A stretch of DNA of 64,000 nucleotides from Pseudemcibacter aquimaris. GTDB lineage: Bacteria; Pseudomonadota; Alphaproteobacteria; Sphingomonadales; Emcibacteraceae. The DNA is taken from assembly GCF_028869115.1 (NCBI RefSeq), contig NZ_CP079800.1, positions 3,305,471 through 3,369,470 of the forward strand, given 5' to 3'. The notes under the pieces are model-generated. The model ran no database searches. It saw nothing but the letters and a program-made list of their open reading frames with translations, and was not told where the DNA came from. The first letter of the stretch is position 1. Every line of letters starts with the position of its first letter. Positions 8,950 to 18,719 of this stretch are shown one piece after another. The translations under genes and the position numbers were made by a program.

Positions 8950-10542
8950 ATGACAAACACACCAATCAAAAGAGCATTACTATCTGTTTCTGATAAAACA
9001 GGTCTGATTGAATTTGGCAAGTTTCTTGCGGATCAGGGTGTTGAAATTTTATCCACTGGCGGTTCCGCAAAGGCATTAGCGGATGCGGGCGTTCCTGTTA
9101 AGGAAGTGGCCGATCACACAGGTTTTCCGGAAATGATGGACGGACGTGTGAAAACACTTCACCCAAAAATTCACGGCGGCTTGCTTGCCCTTCGTGATAA
9201 TGAAAATCATGTCGGTTCAATGGAAGAACATAATATTGGTTCAATTGATCTGTTGTGTGTGAACCTTTATCCGTTTGAAGAAACAGTTGAAAAGGGCGCT
9301 GATTTTGCCACATGTATCGAAAATATTGATATTGGTGGCCCGGCGATGATCCGTAGCGCATCAAAAAATCATGCGTTTGTAACGGTGGTTGTTGAAGCCA
9401 GTGATTATGAAGCCGTCATGACGTCAATGAAAGAAAATGATGGTGCAACATCAGCGGACTTACGTACTAAATTGGCTGCCAAGGCTTTTGCGCGTACCGG
9501 TTCATATGATGCGGCAATTTCAGCATGGTTCGCGGATCAGCTTGGTGAAACATATCCTGACCGTCTTAATATTACGGCGAATAAACAGCAGGAATTAAGA
9601 TACGGTGAAAACCCACACCAAAATGCAGCATTTTACACGACCCGCAGCGCAAACCCACGTTTTGGTATTGCCACAGCAACGCAGCTTCAGGGTAAAGAGC
9701 TTAGTTATAATAACTTGAATGATACCGATGCTGCATTTGAACTGGTTAGTGAATTTGATCCAAAAGACGGCCCGGCGGTGGCAATCATTAAGCACGCGAA
9801 CCCATGTGGCGTGGCAAGAGGCGAAACATTCGTTGAAGCTTATAACAAAGCGCTTGTCTGCGATCAAACAAGTGCATTCGGCGGTATTATTGCGCTAAAC
9901 GGTACACTTGACGGTGAAACGGCTGAAGAAATTTCAAAGATTTTCACAGAAGTTGTGATTGCAACGGATGCTGATGAAAAAGCAAAAGAAATTATGGCCG
10001 CGAAGAAAAACTTAAGGCTTTTATTAACAGGTGGTGTGGCTGATCCACGTGAACTTGGTCAAACAATCCGCACTGTTGCGGGCGGTTATCTGGTTCAAAA
10101 TCGCGACCATGGTAAAGTTACATTAGACGACTTGAAAGTTGTGACCAAACGTAAGCCATCCGAACAAGAACTGAATGATATGCTATTTGCATTCACAGTG
10201 TGTAAACATGTGAAATCAAATGCGATTATTTATGTTAAAGACGGTGCAACAGTGGGCATTGGTGCTGGTCAAATGAGCCGAGTTGATAGCGCGAGAACAG
10301 CAGCTCGTAAAGCGATTGACGCAAGTGAGGTTGCCGGACTTTCAACACCAATGACAGAAGGTTCTGTTGTTGCGTCTGACGCATTCTTCCCATTTGCGGA
10401 TGGATTATTAAGTGCCGCAGAAGCGGGGGTTACAGCAGTTATTCAGCCAGGCGGATCAATTCGCGATGATGAAATTATCGCAGCGGCTGATGAACAGGGC
10501 CTTGCTATGGTTCTTACAGGCATGCGCCATTTCCGTCATTAA
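8950..10542 (+). CDS. purH: Bifunctional AICAR formyltransferase / IMP cyclohydrolase PurH
   Basis: 530-residue enzyme for the last two steps of de novo IMP synthesis: formylation of AICAR and ring closure of FAICAR. The N-terminal MGS-like IMP cyclohydrolase domain (about 1-200) begins [14 protein letters not shown] and holds STGGSAKAL. The C-terminal transformylase domain holds the Lys-His pair in [12 protein letters not shown] and [14 protein letters not shown] chose ATG 8950 rather than the TTG one codon upstream because it sits properly behind AAAAGAGA. A strong terminator follows at 10567-10598. Confidence 0.97.
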   Translation: MTNTPIKRALLSVSDKTGLIEFGKFLADQGVEILSTGGSAKALADAGVPVKEVADHTGFPEMMDGRVKTLHPKIHGGLLALRDNENHVGSMEEHNIGSIDLLCVNLYPFEETVEKGADFATCIENIDIGGPAMIRSASKNHAFVTVVVEASDYEAVMTSMKENDGATSADLRTKLAAKAFARTGSYDAAISAWFADQLGETYPDRLNITANKQQELRYGENPHQNAAFYTTRSANPRFGIATATQLQGKELSYNNLNDTDAAFELVSEFDPKDGPAVAIIKHANPCGVARGETFVEAYNKALVCDQTSAFGGIIALNGTLDGETAEEISKIFTEVVIATDADEKAKEIMAAKKNLRLLLTGGVADPRELGQTIRTVAGGYLVQNRDHGKVTLDDLKVVTKRKPSEQELNDMLFAFTVCKHVKSNAIIYVKDGATVGIGAGQMSRVDSARTAARKAIDASEVAGLSTPMTEGSVVASDAFFPFADGLLSAAEAGVTAVIQPGGSIRDDEIIAAADEQGLAMVLTGMRHFRH

Positions 10543-10566
10543 GCTGGATTAAAATTTTTAATTCTT

Positions 10567-10598
10567 AAAGGCTCTGAATTTATTTCAGGGCCTTTTTT
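10567..10598 (+). terminator. Rho-independent terminator after purH
   Basis: AAAGGCTCTGAA (10567-10578) pairs with TTCAGGGCCTTT (10584-10595) through 12 bp with one G-U and a 5-nt loop, followed by a T run to 10598. It ends the purH transcript and also abuts the stop codon of the convergent selO gene, where it may act in both directions. Confidence 0.88.
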
Positions 10599-12036
10599 AT
10601 GATGAACAACTGATCTGCAGGTTTTTACCCCAATCCGGACTTTCCTTCGCATATGATTGATGCTCTTCCTGTTCAGCATATGGTTTTTTCAATATTTCAT
10701 ATAATGTGTGAAGTTCTTCATAATCGCCTTGTTCCGCATTCTGGATGGCAATCTGGGCAAGATAATTTCTTAAAATATATTTTGGGTTGATCTGTTGCAT
10801 TTGTTGATGGCGAGCACTTTCTAAAACGCCTGAATTGCTCAAATGCCCATCATACTGTTTAAACCATGGTTCAAATTCGCGGGCATTAGGTTTAAGATTA
10901 TCTATCGAGCCCGCACCATCGCCCATTTTATAATGGCTTAAATCGCGGAAAAAACACGTGTAATCGATTTTGTAGCCTTCTATATAGTCAAGCAAATCCT
11001 GGTAGAGGTTTTTGTCATCCACATTCAAATTAGGCAATCCTATTTTTGCAGACATTAAATTGTGATAGGATTTTAAAAATGTTTCCTGATAGGTTTCGAG
11101 TGCTTCAAGCTGAGTTTCTTTATTAATCAGCGGGCTTAACGCTTGAATTAGTGCCTGCAAATTCCAATAGCCAATAGCGGGTTGCTTGTTAAAGGCATAA
11201 CGACCATGATCATCAGAATGATTGCAGATATAATAAGGGTCGTATTGTTCCATAAACCCATATGGACCATAGTCGAAAGTATGCCCCGTGATTGACATGT
11301 TATCGGTGTTAAGTACACCATGGGCAAAACCGAACGCTTGCCATTTTGCAATAAGTTGTGCCGTTTTGTTTGCTGCTGATAAAGCAAAGGAATCAATGGG
11401 TTTGTTATCATTAATACACTCTCGAAAGTGATGCTTAATGGTGTATTCGCACAACTTTTCAAGTTCATCATGCTGATCCGTATAATAAAGATATTCAAAT
11501 GACCCAAATCGAATATGACTATCACTTAATCGCATTAACATGGTGGCTCGTTCAATGCTTTCGCGTCTTACGGGTTCATCACTTGTTGTAATACCCAATG
11601 CACGGGTTGTTGGAATACCTAGGTGGTGTAGTGCTTCACTTGCTAGAAATTCACGAATGCTTGATCTTAAAACCGCTCTTCCGTCCCCCATTCTCGAATA
11701 AGGGGTTCTGCCTGCACCTTTTAAATGAAGATCATAAAGACTGCCGTTATAATCAAATTGTCCCATTAATAAACCACGGCCATCGCCAAGGTCCGGATTA
11801 TAATAGCCAAACTGATGGCCAGTATATTTCATGGCAAGGGGGTGTGCCCCTTCTGGATAGGCATTGCCGCTAAAAAAGGAAATCAGCTCATTTTTATTAA
11901 ATACATCAAGGCCGCTGTTTTTAATTTCGTCATCATTAAAGATAACTTTTTCAGGGTTTGGTAATGGTGTGGGGTCAAGCGCAGTATAAAATGCGCTGCC
12001 AAGATCAGCATAATGATTGTTGAATTTAAAAGACAT
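10597..12036 (-). CDS. selO: Protein adenylyltransferase SelO (YdiU/UPF0061)
   Basis: 479-residue SelO pseudokinase-fold enzyme, which transfers AMP to Ser/Thr/Tyr of proteins during oxidative stress. Seen: the ATP-binding segment KGAGRTPYSRMGDGRAVLRS, REFLASEALHHLGIPTTRAL, and the metal/catalytic region HGVLNTDNMSITGHTFDYGP. The frame extends 12 codons further upstream, but ATG 12036 has AAGGA 5 nt before it and matches the family N-terminus (NHYADLGSAFY). The usual C-terminal selenocysteine/cysteine appears as cysteine: the protein ends ISCSS. That SD lies in a 12-bp inverted repeat. It sits downstream of the glutamate dehydrogenase gene on the same strand. Confidence 0.93.
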   Translation of the reverse strand: MSFKFNNHYADLGSAFYTALDPTPLPNPEKVIFNDDEIKNSGLDVFNKNELISFFSGNAYPEGAHPLAMKYTGHQFGYYNPDLGDGRGLLMGQFDYNGSLYDLHLKGAGRTPYSRMGDGRAVLRSSIREFLASEALHHLGIPTTRALGITTSDEPVRRESIERATMLMRLSDSHIRFGSFEYLYYTDQHDELEKLCEYTIKHHFRECINDNKPIDSFALSAANKTAQLIAKWQAFGFAHGVLNTDNMSITGHTFDYGPYGFMEQYDPYYICNHSDDHGRYAFNKQPAIGYWNLQALIQALSPLINKETQLEALETYQETFLKSYHNLMSAKIGLPNLNVDDKNLYQDLLDYIEGYKIDYTCFFRDLSHYKMGDGAGSIDNLKPNAREFEPWFKQYDGHLSNSGVLESARHQQMQQINPKYILRNYLAQIAIQNAEQGDYEELHTLYEILKKPYAEQEEHQSYAKESPDWGKNLQISCSS

Positions 12037-12041
12037 GGTGG

Positions 12042-12075
12042 TCCTTGCGGAAGGGTTTAAATACTTCCGCAAGGA
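12042..12075 (-). promoter_or_regulatory. Inverted repeat covering the selO ribosome binding site
   Basis: TCCTTGCGGAAG (12042-12053) and CTTCCGCAAGGA (12064-12075) are perfect complements with a 10-nt loop. On the minus strand the downstream arm contains the AAGGA that serves the selO ATG, so the folded RNA would mask translation initiation. No U run follows, so this is not a normal intrinsic terminator. It may regulate selO translation or protect the 3' end of the upstream dehydrogenase mRNA. Confidence 0.6.
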
Positions 12076-12092
12076 TATATTAAATATATTTA

Positions 12093-15000
12093 TTAATCCA
12101 CAACTACGTTACGGATTTGACGGGCAGCAAAGCCCATTTTTGTGACATTGATTGTGCCGGCATGTTGGAAATCCTGAAGCAGCTTTTTCACACGTTCAGT
12201 GGAAAGCTTGTTATCGGAAATCCATTTTTCTGCCGCTTTCTTGCATTCTTTGCCTTTTGATCCATTAAGGGCCGTGCGGGTCAGAATTTTTTGCTGATCC
12301 TGAAGATCACCAAGAATACTGTTCACCGCCAAACGGTCCCAATGGTCACTGGTTTCAACAAGCTCTGCCTGTGATCTAAGCCAGTCAAAACCAAGCTCAT
12401 GGCCAAAGATAAAGTATGCGCTGGCCACGCTTTTCACATCAACGCCAAGTTCTTGTGCAACCTGAACCAAATCACAAGATGCCGTTTTAACATCAAGGCT
12501 CGCAATATATTCAGCAAGATCTTTATCAACATTTTGTTCGGAATACATATTCTTTTTGACAAGAATACCTTCATCGTTCGATGAACCGGTATCCATTTTG
12601 TTAATGGCTTCAATTCCCGGTTTATATGTGTCGATAATTTCTTTTAATGATTTCTTGCTGTCCGTATTGTTTAAGAACCAAATGGTCTGACGACGGGCAA
12701 ATTCTTCAACATCCATCAACATTAACAGTTGAATGGTCGATGGTGATTTATAATCAAGACCTTCAATGCGTTCCCATAGGTTATCAAGATTAAATACCTC
12801 GCTTGTGATGATGGCTGCACGTGCAATTTCAGCACCACTAGCACCGGTTTCTTCCTTGATCGCCTGAATACCGCCACGGTTTACAATATCATTACAAATA
12901 ACCTTAGCAATAATTGGCTTTCTAAGTTGGTGATTAAGCATTTCATTTTTGTAATTTTTGCTTAAACGATCCGGGAATGATTTTTCCAGGAATTTCACCA
13001 GATAAGGATCATCAAGAAAATCACTTTCCATCAGGCTATCAAACAGTGACATTTTCGCATAAGCAATCAACACTGAAATTTCTGGTCTTGTAAGACCCAG
13101 TGATTTTTCTGTGCGCTCTTCCATGGTTTCATCATTCGGAAGAAATTCTAGTTCACGGTCAAGATTCGCGGATTTTTCAAGCTCATCAAGATAACGTTCA
13201 AAACTATCAAGCTGTTTGATGCTGCTTGATTTTGCGATGCTGATTGCCTGTGACTGAAGATAATTATCACGCAGCACCAGTTCTGCAACATCATCTGTCA
13301 TTTCTTCGAGAATAGTATCACGTTGCTTGCCGGTCATTTTACCTTCGGAAACTGCACTATTTAGAAGAATTTTGATGTTTACTTCGTTATCAGAGCAGTC
13401 AACACCGGCTGAGTTATCAACAGCATCCGTATTCAGCATACCGCCATTAAGCGAGTATTCAATACGGCCCAGTTGAGTACAACCAAGGTTTCCGCCTTCA
13501 CCAATAACTTTACAGCGAAGCTCCTTACCGTTTACACGGATTGGGTCGTTGGCTCTATCGCCTGCTTCGCCGTGGCTTTCATCTTCTGATTTCACGTATG
13601 TGCCGATACCGCCGAACCATAATAAATCAACTTGTGATTTAAGGATCGCGCGCATCAATTCATTCGGTGTTGCTGTCGTGACGTCATCATCGAAATCTAG
13701 TAGCGCTTTAATCTCAGGGGTTAGATCAATTGATTTTAGAGATCTACTAAAGATACCGCCACCTTTACTAATCAATTTCTTATTATAATCTTCCCAGCTA
13801 GAACGTGGCAGATCAAACATACGTTTACGTTCTTTATATGATTTGGCAGGATCCGGATCCGGATCGATGAAGATATCACGGTGGTCAAATGCGGCAACTA
13901 GCTTCACGGCCTCGGAACAAAGAAGTCCGTTACCGAATACGTCACCTGACATGTCACCAATACCAGCAACAAGGATGCTGTCTTTTTGTACATCAATTCC
14001 CTGTTCACGGAAGTGACGTTGAACACTAACCCATGCGCCGCGTGCAGTGATTCCCATTTTCTTATGGTCATAACCAACGGAACCACCGGATGCAAATGCA
14101 TCATCAAGCCAGAAATCATAATCTTGTGCTAGCCCGTTCGCGATATCGGAAAATGTTGCTGTACCCTTATCGGCAGCGACAACAAGATACGGATCGTCGC
14201 CATCCTGTCTGATCACATCGCGTGGTGGTATAACATCACCATTTTTCAGGTTATCTGTAATATCAAGAAGCCCTGAAATAAATTGTTTATAGCAGGCAAT
14301 GCCTTCATCCATGAATTGTTCACGTGTTGGGTGAATTGGCATTTGTTTTGGAACAAAGCCACCTTTGGCACCAACTGGCACAATCACAGTGTTTTTAACT
14401 TGTTGCGCTTTTACAAGGCCAAGAATTTCCGTACGGTAATCTTCGCGGCGGTCTGACCAGCGTAAGCCGCCACGGGCAACAGGGCCAAATCTTAAATGCA
14501 CACCTTCGAAACGTGCGGAATAAACAAAAATTTCAGCATATGGTCTTGGTTTAGGTGCTTCTTGTACACCTTCACTTTTAATTTTTATGGAAATATAGGT
14601 TTTATTGTTTCCGCTTTCATCTTTTTGGTAAAAGTTTGTTCTTAATGAACATTCAATCACATTAAGATAACTTCTAAGGATGCGGTCCTGATCAAGGATA
14701 TTTACGTTTTTAAGAAGCTCTTTAATCTGTGCGACAATCTTCGCAGCTTCCTTATCGCGATCAACGCCTTTTTCCAAATGAGTTGAAAACTTAACTTCAA
14801 ACAAGCTCGCTAGTAGTTTTGCAACATCTGAAAATTCGGTCAGTGTATCTTGCATATAAAATTCACTGTATGAACTGCCGAGCTGTTTTAAATATTTACC
14901 ATAAACCCTTAAAATTAATGCTTGCGGGTATGTCATGGCACATTTGCGAACCAATTTGTTAAACCCGTCATTGTCAATTTTACCAAGCCAGATCACTCTT

Positions 15001-16895
15001 AATGCATGTTCCATTGGAACTTTTAGAGCCGTAAGGTCGAAAGGATTTTTTTCCGGATCTTCCAGATAGAAATCATGGATGCTGTAATGAATTTGATCAT
15101 CATCAGACCCAGTGTAAACATCATAGCAAAATTCCTCTATGACCCGTAAACCCATGTTTTCAAGCATCGGTAAACAATCACTTAGCGCAATGGTGTTTTG
15201 ACTAGTATAAATTTTTAAGCGAACTACATGTTCTGGGTCTTCCGGCTCGCGGTAGAAATTAAAGGCGATGTTGTCTTTTTCCGGAAGGATTTCCATTTTA
15301 TCAACATCAGTAACCGCAAAACGAGGATCAAAATGTTCCTGATAGGCAGGTTTGAATGCTTTGCTGAATTTTTTGTAAAGCTCGATCGCTGTTTCTTCGC
15401 CATATCGGTCGATAAGAACTTCATGGAAATAATCGGTCCAGCTTTGTGCGACCTTGGCGATACGGTTGTTTATGACATCCGTTTTGGCATCTCTTACTTC
15501 ACCAGGCTTTGTTCTGATGATGAAATGCCAACGGGCGATGCGTTCATTGCTCATTTGTGCGTAACGGGATGACAATTCGCCGTTAAATTCTTCACACAGG
15601 ATGTCTTCGATTTTTGAACGTAGGTTTGAATTATATAAATCCCTTGGCACAAACACGAGTACGGAAACAAAGCGTTCAAATTTGTCTTTTCTGACAAAAG
15701 CCTTGCACTGTGGTCTCAGGTTTAGATGCAGAATGCCAATTGATGTTTTATATAGTGTATCAATGTCGATCTGGAACAACTCATCGCGCGGAAGTGCTTC
15801 CAGAATATGAAAGAGCGCTTTTCCGTCATGACTGTTATATGAAAAGCCTGATTTATCCACAACGGTACGTACCTTACGTTCAAGATAAGGAATATTTTGA
15901 GCGCGTTGGTTATAACTGTCAGATGTGAAAAGGCCGACGAAACGAGTTTCACGAACAACTTTTCCTTTGCTGTCGTATTTTTTGAAACCGATATAATCAA
16001 GGTGAACGACGCGGTGAACAAGCGACTTCACATTCGCTTTAGTGACCATCATAATCGGATCGTTATTCATGAAATCAGAAATTTCAGGGGAAATGGCAAC
16101 CAGCCCTTCTGGGCTTCTTAATACCTGAACATCAGAATCTCTTAAAATACCCAGTCCATCACCAGAAGCGGGCTTTTTCGCGTTTGAGTGATCATATTCA
16201 CGGTATCCTAAGAAGGTGAAATTATTATCCATCATCCATTTTAGGAAATTCTGAGCTTCGGTGATTTCCTCTTTTGCAACTGCTTTTGGCGCCGCTTCGA
16301 GGTTTTTCATTGTTTCTTCGGCTTTACCGAGGATTTTCTTCCAGTCGCCAACGGATGCATGAACAAAATCAGTGACCTGTTTTAGCTTAGCGTAAAGGTT
16401 TTTAATTTCATCCTGATCACTGATGGCAGTAATTTCAATATGCATCAGGGATTCTGTAACCGTGGTCTTGCTATTCTGTTCAAACGCACCTTTTTTATCG
16501 CGGCCATTATCAAGCAGTGGATGAACCAGCATATGCAAGGCATATCCTTCTTCAAGCAAGTTTGATGTGATGGAATCAATTAAGAAGGGCATATCCTTAG
16601 TCAGGATCTGAATAACGGTATGGGATGATACCCATCCATGCTCTTCTAAGGTTGGGTTGAAAATTCTTATTTTTGACTCTTTGCCGGATTCTGAAAAGTC
16701 AGACATGAATTTCCAGTTACTAATGGCAATGGCATATAATTCATCAACACGAAGACTTAAATCTTCTGGCGATGCGTTTTTGTAAAAAGCGCCTATAAAA
16801 TTGAGAAAACCTTCCCCTAGGGAAGGCTTTTTATTTTCTTTGGCATAATCGATAATTGTGTCTAATCGGATCTCTTTTTGGGTCAAGCTGCTCAC
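12093..16895 (-). CDS. gdhB: NAD-specific glutamate dehydrogenase, large (GDH-180) type
   Basis: 1,600-residue catabolic glutamate dehydrogenase that oxidatively deaminates glutamate to 2-oxoglutarate with NAD. The long N-terminal half carries ACT-like and helical regions typical of the proteobacterial large class. The catalytic core shows RFGPVARGGLRWSDRREDYR, the substrate lysine region VPVGAKGGFVPKQ, and the NAD-domain motif GIGDMSGDVFGNG. GTG start with AAGGA about 7 nt upstream. It links amino-acid catabolism to the TCA cycle and fits the nearby amino-acid-degradation block. Length is normal for the class. Confidence 0.96.
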   Translation of the reverse strand: MSSLTQKEIRLDTIIDYAKENKKPSLGEGFLNFIGAFYKNASPEDLSLRVDELYAIAISNWKFMSDFSESGKESKIRIFNPTLEEHGWVSSHTVIQILTKDMPFLIDSITSNLLEEGYALHMLVHPLLDNGRDKKGAFEQNSKTTVTESLMHIEITAISDQDEIKNLYAKLKQVTDFVHASVGDWKKILGKAEETMKNLEAAPKAVAKEEITEAQNFLKWMMDNNFTFLGYREYDHSNAKKPASGDGLGILRDSDVQVLRSPEGLVAISPEISDFMNNDPIMMVTKANVKSLVHRVVHLDYIGFKKYDSKGKVVRETRFVGLFTSDSYNQRAQNIPYLERKVRTVVDKSGFSYNSHDGKALFHILEALPRDELFQIDIDTLYKTSIGILHLNLRPQCKAFVRKDKFERFVSVLVFVPRDLYNSNLRSKIEDILCEEFNGELSSRYAQMSNERIARWHFIIRTKPGEVRDAKTDVINNRIAKVAQSWTDYFHEVLIDRYGEETAIELYKKFSKAFKPAYQEHFDPRFAVTDVDKMEILPEKDNIAFNFYREPEDPEHVVRLKIYTSQNTIALSDCLPMLENMGLRVIEEFCYDVYTGSDDDQIHYSIHDFYLEDPEKNPFDLTALKVPMEHALRVIWLGKIDNDGFNKLVRKCAMTYPQALILRVYGKYLKQLGSSYSEFYMQDTLTEFSDVAKLLASLFEVKFSTHLEKGVDRDKEAAKIVAQIKELLKNVNILDQDRILRSYLNVIECSLRTNFYQKDESGNNKTYISIKIKSEGVQEAPKPRPYAEIFVYSARFEGVHLRFGPVARGGLRWSDRREDYRTEILGLVKAQQVKNTVIVPVGAKGGFVPKQMPIHPTREQFMDEGIACYKQFISGLLDITDNLKNGDVIPPRDVIRQDGDDPYLVVAADKGTATFSDIANGLAQDYDFWLDDAFASGGSVGYDHKKMGITARGAWVSVQRHFREQGIDVQKDSILVAGIGDMSGDVFGNGLLCSEAVKLVAAFDHRDIFIDPDPDPAKSYKERKRMFDLPRSSWEDYNKKLISKGGGIFSRSLKSIDLTPEIKALLDFDDDVTTATPNELMRAILKSQVDLLWFGGIGTYVKSEDESHGEAGDRANDPIRVNGKELRCKVIGEGGNLGCTQLGRIEYSLNGGMLNTDAVDNSAGVDCSDNEVNIKILLNSAVSEGKMTGKQRDTILEEMTDDVAELVLRDNYLQSQAISIAKSSSIKQLDSFERYLDELEKSANLDRELEFLPNDETMEERTEKSLGLTRPEISVLIAYAKMSLFDSLMESDFLDDPYLVKFLEKSFPDRLSKNYKNEMLNHQLRKPIIAKVICNDIVNRGGIQAIKEETGASGAEIARAAIITSEVFNLDNLWERIEGLDYKSPSTIQLLMLMDVEEFARRQTIWFLNNTDSKKSLKEIIDTYKPGIEAINKMDTGSSNDEGILVKKNMYSEQNVDKDLAEYIASLDVKTASCDLVQVAQELGVDVKSVASAYFIFGHELGFDWLRSQAELVETSDHWDRLAVNSILGDLQDQQKILTRTALNGSKGKECKKAAEKWISDNKLSTERVKKLLQDFQHAGTINVTKMGFAARQIRNVVVD

Positions 16896-17000
16896 AACTT
16901 TTTCCTTTTTTTGTTATTACCTCTCTCGGAACGGATTCTATCATAGAAAAAAAGGAGTTAGTAAGCAAAATCGTCAAAAAAATTTAAAACTTCCTATTGT

Positions 17001-18530
17001 TTAATTATTTTTTTTCAAATTTCCTTTGATAAAAGCTGCTCGTTTCAAAATCGGGTCAATTTTTGCGTGACTTTCATCCAGTTTTTTGATGATTTCGAGT
17101 TTTTCACCATCGCGTCTGGCAAGCAGCAAACAATAATCATCGGTAAGGTTGTATTGACCGTTATCATCAAGCGTATCTAATGCATGAATATCTTTTAAAA
17201 TAGCACGCGCTTCGTTAAGGGAATTTTGCTTTCTTACAGCATTTCCCGTTTGCATTCCTTTTCTTAAGGCGCGCATTTCCTGAACGCATCCTTTGATGCC
17301 GCCGGGGAAATTTTTAATAAAATCATGAAAGTCATCAACTGAGACGCCAAGATGCTGTGCAATACCAAGCGCAGCCGCATATTCCGTAAGCCGCGTTTTA
17401 TCATAATCCTTACCCAGACACATTTTAAGGGCTGGTGTAAAGGGTGCACGCGCCTGAATTTTTAATTTATTTTCAGAAATAAGTTGCTCATATGCAGTAT
17501 GGTTATCTGAAGCAATATCATGGAATTTATATATAGCGGTTAGAATATTATAGAGTGCGTCACGGCTTCTGCTGTGGGAAGTATCTTGTTTATTGATATA
17601 TTTTTTTGTTGCTGTCAGGGCTGCTTTAATGTCTGAGTATTCCGGTCTTTTATAGTAAGAATCACTTTGTGAAACGGCTTCGCTCTCTAATTCGGTTTCA
17701 TCAACTTCTGTTGTGACGGGTTCTTCTACTACTGGCTCTTCTTCGACTAACTCTTCATATTCAGTAATTGAAAGATCTGCCGTGATCTCATTTATGACCT
17801 CATCTTCGAATGATGTTGTTTCATCAATTTCGATATATTCTTCTTCCGGATCTTCTTCCGGCTCTATTTCGAAAAACATCTCTTCAGGATTGCTTTCGGT
17901 TATTTCCGTTTCATCCGGGTCTTCATTATCGTTATCTGAGACAACTTCTGAAGGCTCTTGCTTTTCTTTTTCGTCTTCTCGGCCTGCTGCAATTGATTGC
18001 ATCAATTCTTCAATGGTTGGCTTGTCTTCATCCAGCTTTACATCCTTGGCTAAGATCCAGCGTACACCCCCCATAATGAAATTGATGTTTTGGCCATCAT
18101 CACTGAATGGCAATAAGATACCACGGTATAAAGCCTTTTCATCATCTCGGTTTATAAATTCTGCTTCGAAGGCGATGGGAACACGGTTGGCGATCACTTC
18201 AAGGTAATGATCGGTTACACGGCTTAACATTGTTTTTCTGGGTACAAGTGAAATGTTTTTGCCAATTAGATTTTCATCTTGGTCAAGAACAAGGTCATTG
18301 CCAAGCACTTGAAAGGATGCGTTTTCCTGGCCATTTCTAAGGTCAATTAAAACAAGATTGCGACGAAATGGTTCAATATCATTTCGGTGTAAATCCTTTA
18401 GGGCAGGCAGGCCACTCTCACCCGCGATTTTTTCCCAGCTTTCATAAAGTCGGAATGTGATCCTGCGTTCAACTTGATTTTCGCCAGCAGTATTCATTTT
18501 ATGCCCCATTTTAAGGATTTTAGATAACAC
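17001..18530 (-). CDS. PAS_5-like domain protein with acidic linker
   Basis: 509-residue protein of unassigned function. Residues about 20-150 look like the PAS_5 type common in alphaproteobacteria (RLYESWEKIAG, LPALKDLHRNDIEPFRRNLVLI, FQVLGNDLV, NRVPIAFEAEF). Residues about 165-285 are a very acidic, probably disordered linker. The C-terminal 200 residues are helical (RDALYNILTAIYKFHDIA, GGIKGCVQEMRALRKG) and lack any kinase, GGDEF or helix-turn-helix signature. No signal peptide or membrane segment. The GTG at 18530 has no clear binding site; ATGs at 18509 and 18497 are alternatives. A stand-alone signalling adaptor is possible. Confidence 0.6.
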   Translation of the reverse strand: MLSKILKMGHKMNTAGENQVERRITFRLYESWEKIAGESGLPALKDLHRNDIEPFRRNLVLIDLRNGQENASFQVLGNDLVLDQDENLIGKNISLVPRKTMLSRVTDHYLEVIANRVPIAFEAEFINRDDEKALYRGILLPFSDDGQNINFIMGGVRWILAKDVKLDEDKPTIEELMQSIAAGREDEKEKQEPSEVVSDNDNEDPDETEITESNPEEMFFEIEPEEDPEEEYIEIDETTSFEDEVINEITADLSITEYEELVEEEPVVEEPVTTEVDETELESEAVSQSDSYYKRPEYSDIKAALTATKKYINKQDTSHSRSRDALYNILTAIYKFHDIASDNHTAYEQLISENKLKIQARAPFTPALKMCLGKDYDKTRLTEYAAALGIAQHLGVSVDDFHDFIKNFPGGIKGCVQEMRALRKGMQTGNAVRKQNSLNEARAILKDIHALDTLDDNGQYNLTDDYCLLLARRDGEKLEIIKKLDESHAKIDPILKRAAFIKGNLKKNN

Positions 18531-18719
18531 ATTGTTTCAAAGGAATAAAACCCTATAAACAATAATGGCACAACTTTATCATTTACTATATTAATAAAAC
18601 AATAATATCTTTTCTTAACTAAAATTAAGAAAGAAAATCAATGGATTAGATCATATTCATAATAGACAACTTTATAAAATCAGAATTATGAATATAAATC
18701 AATATGTTGCGACTCGTTG

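Noticed and set aside
17713..18207. Serine-rich 164-residue plus-strand ORF
   Set aside because: It is the antisense reading of the acidic linker of the PAS_5-like protein; Glu/Asp codons read backwards give Ser/Phe runs. No binding site or domain.
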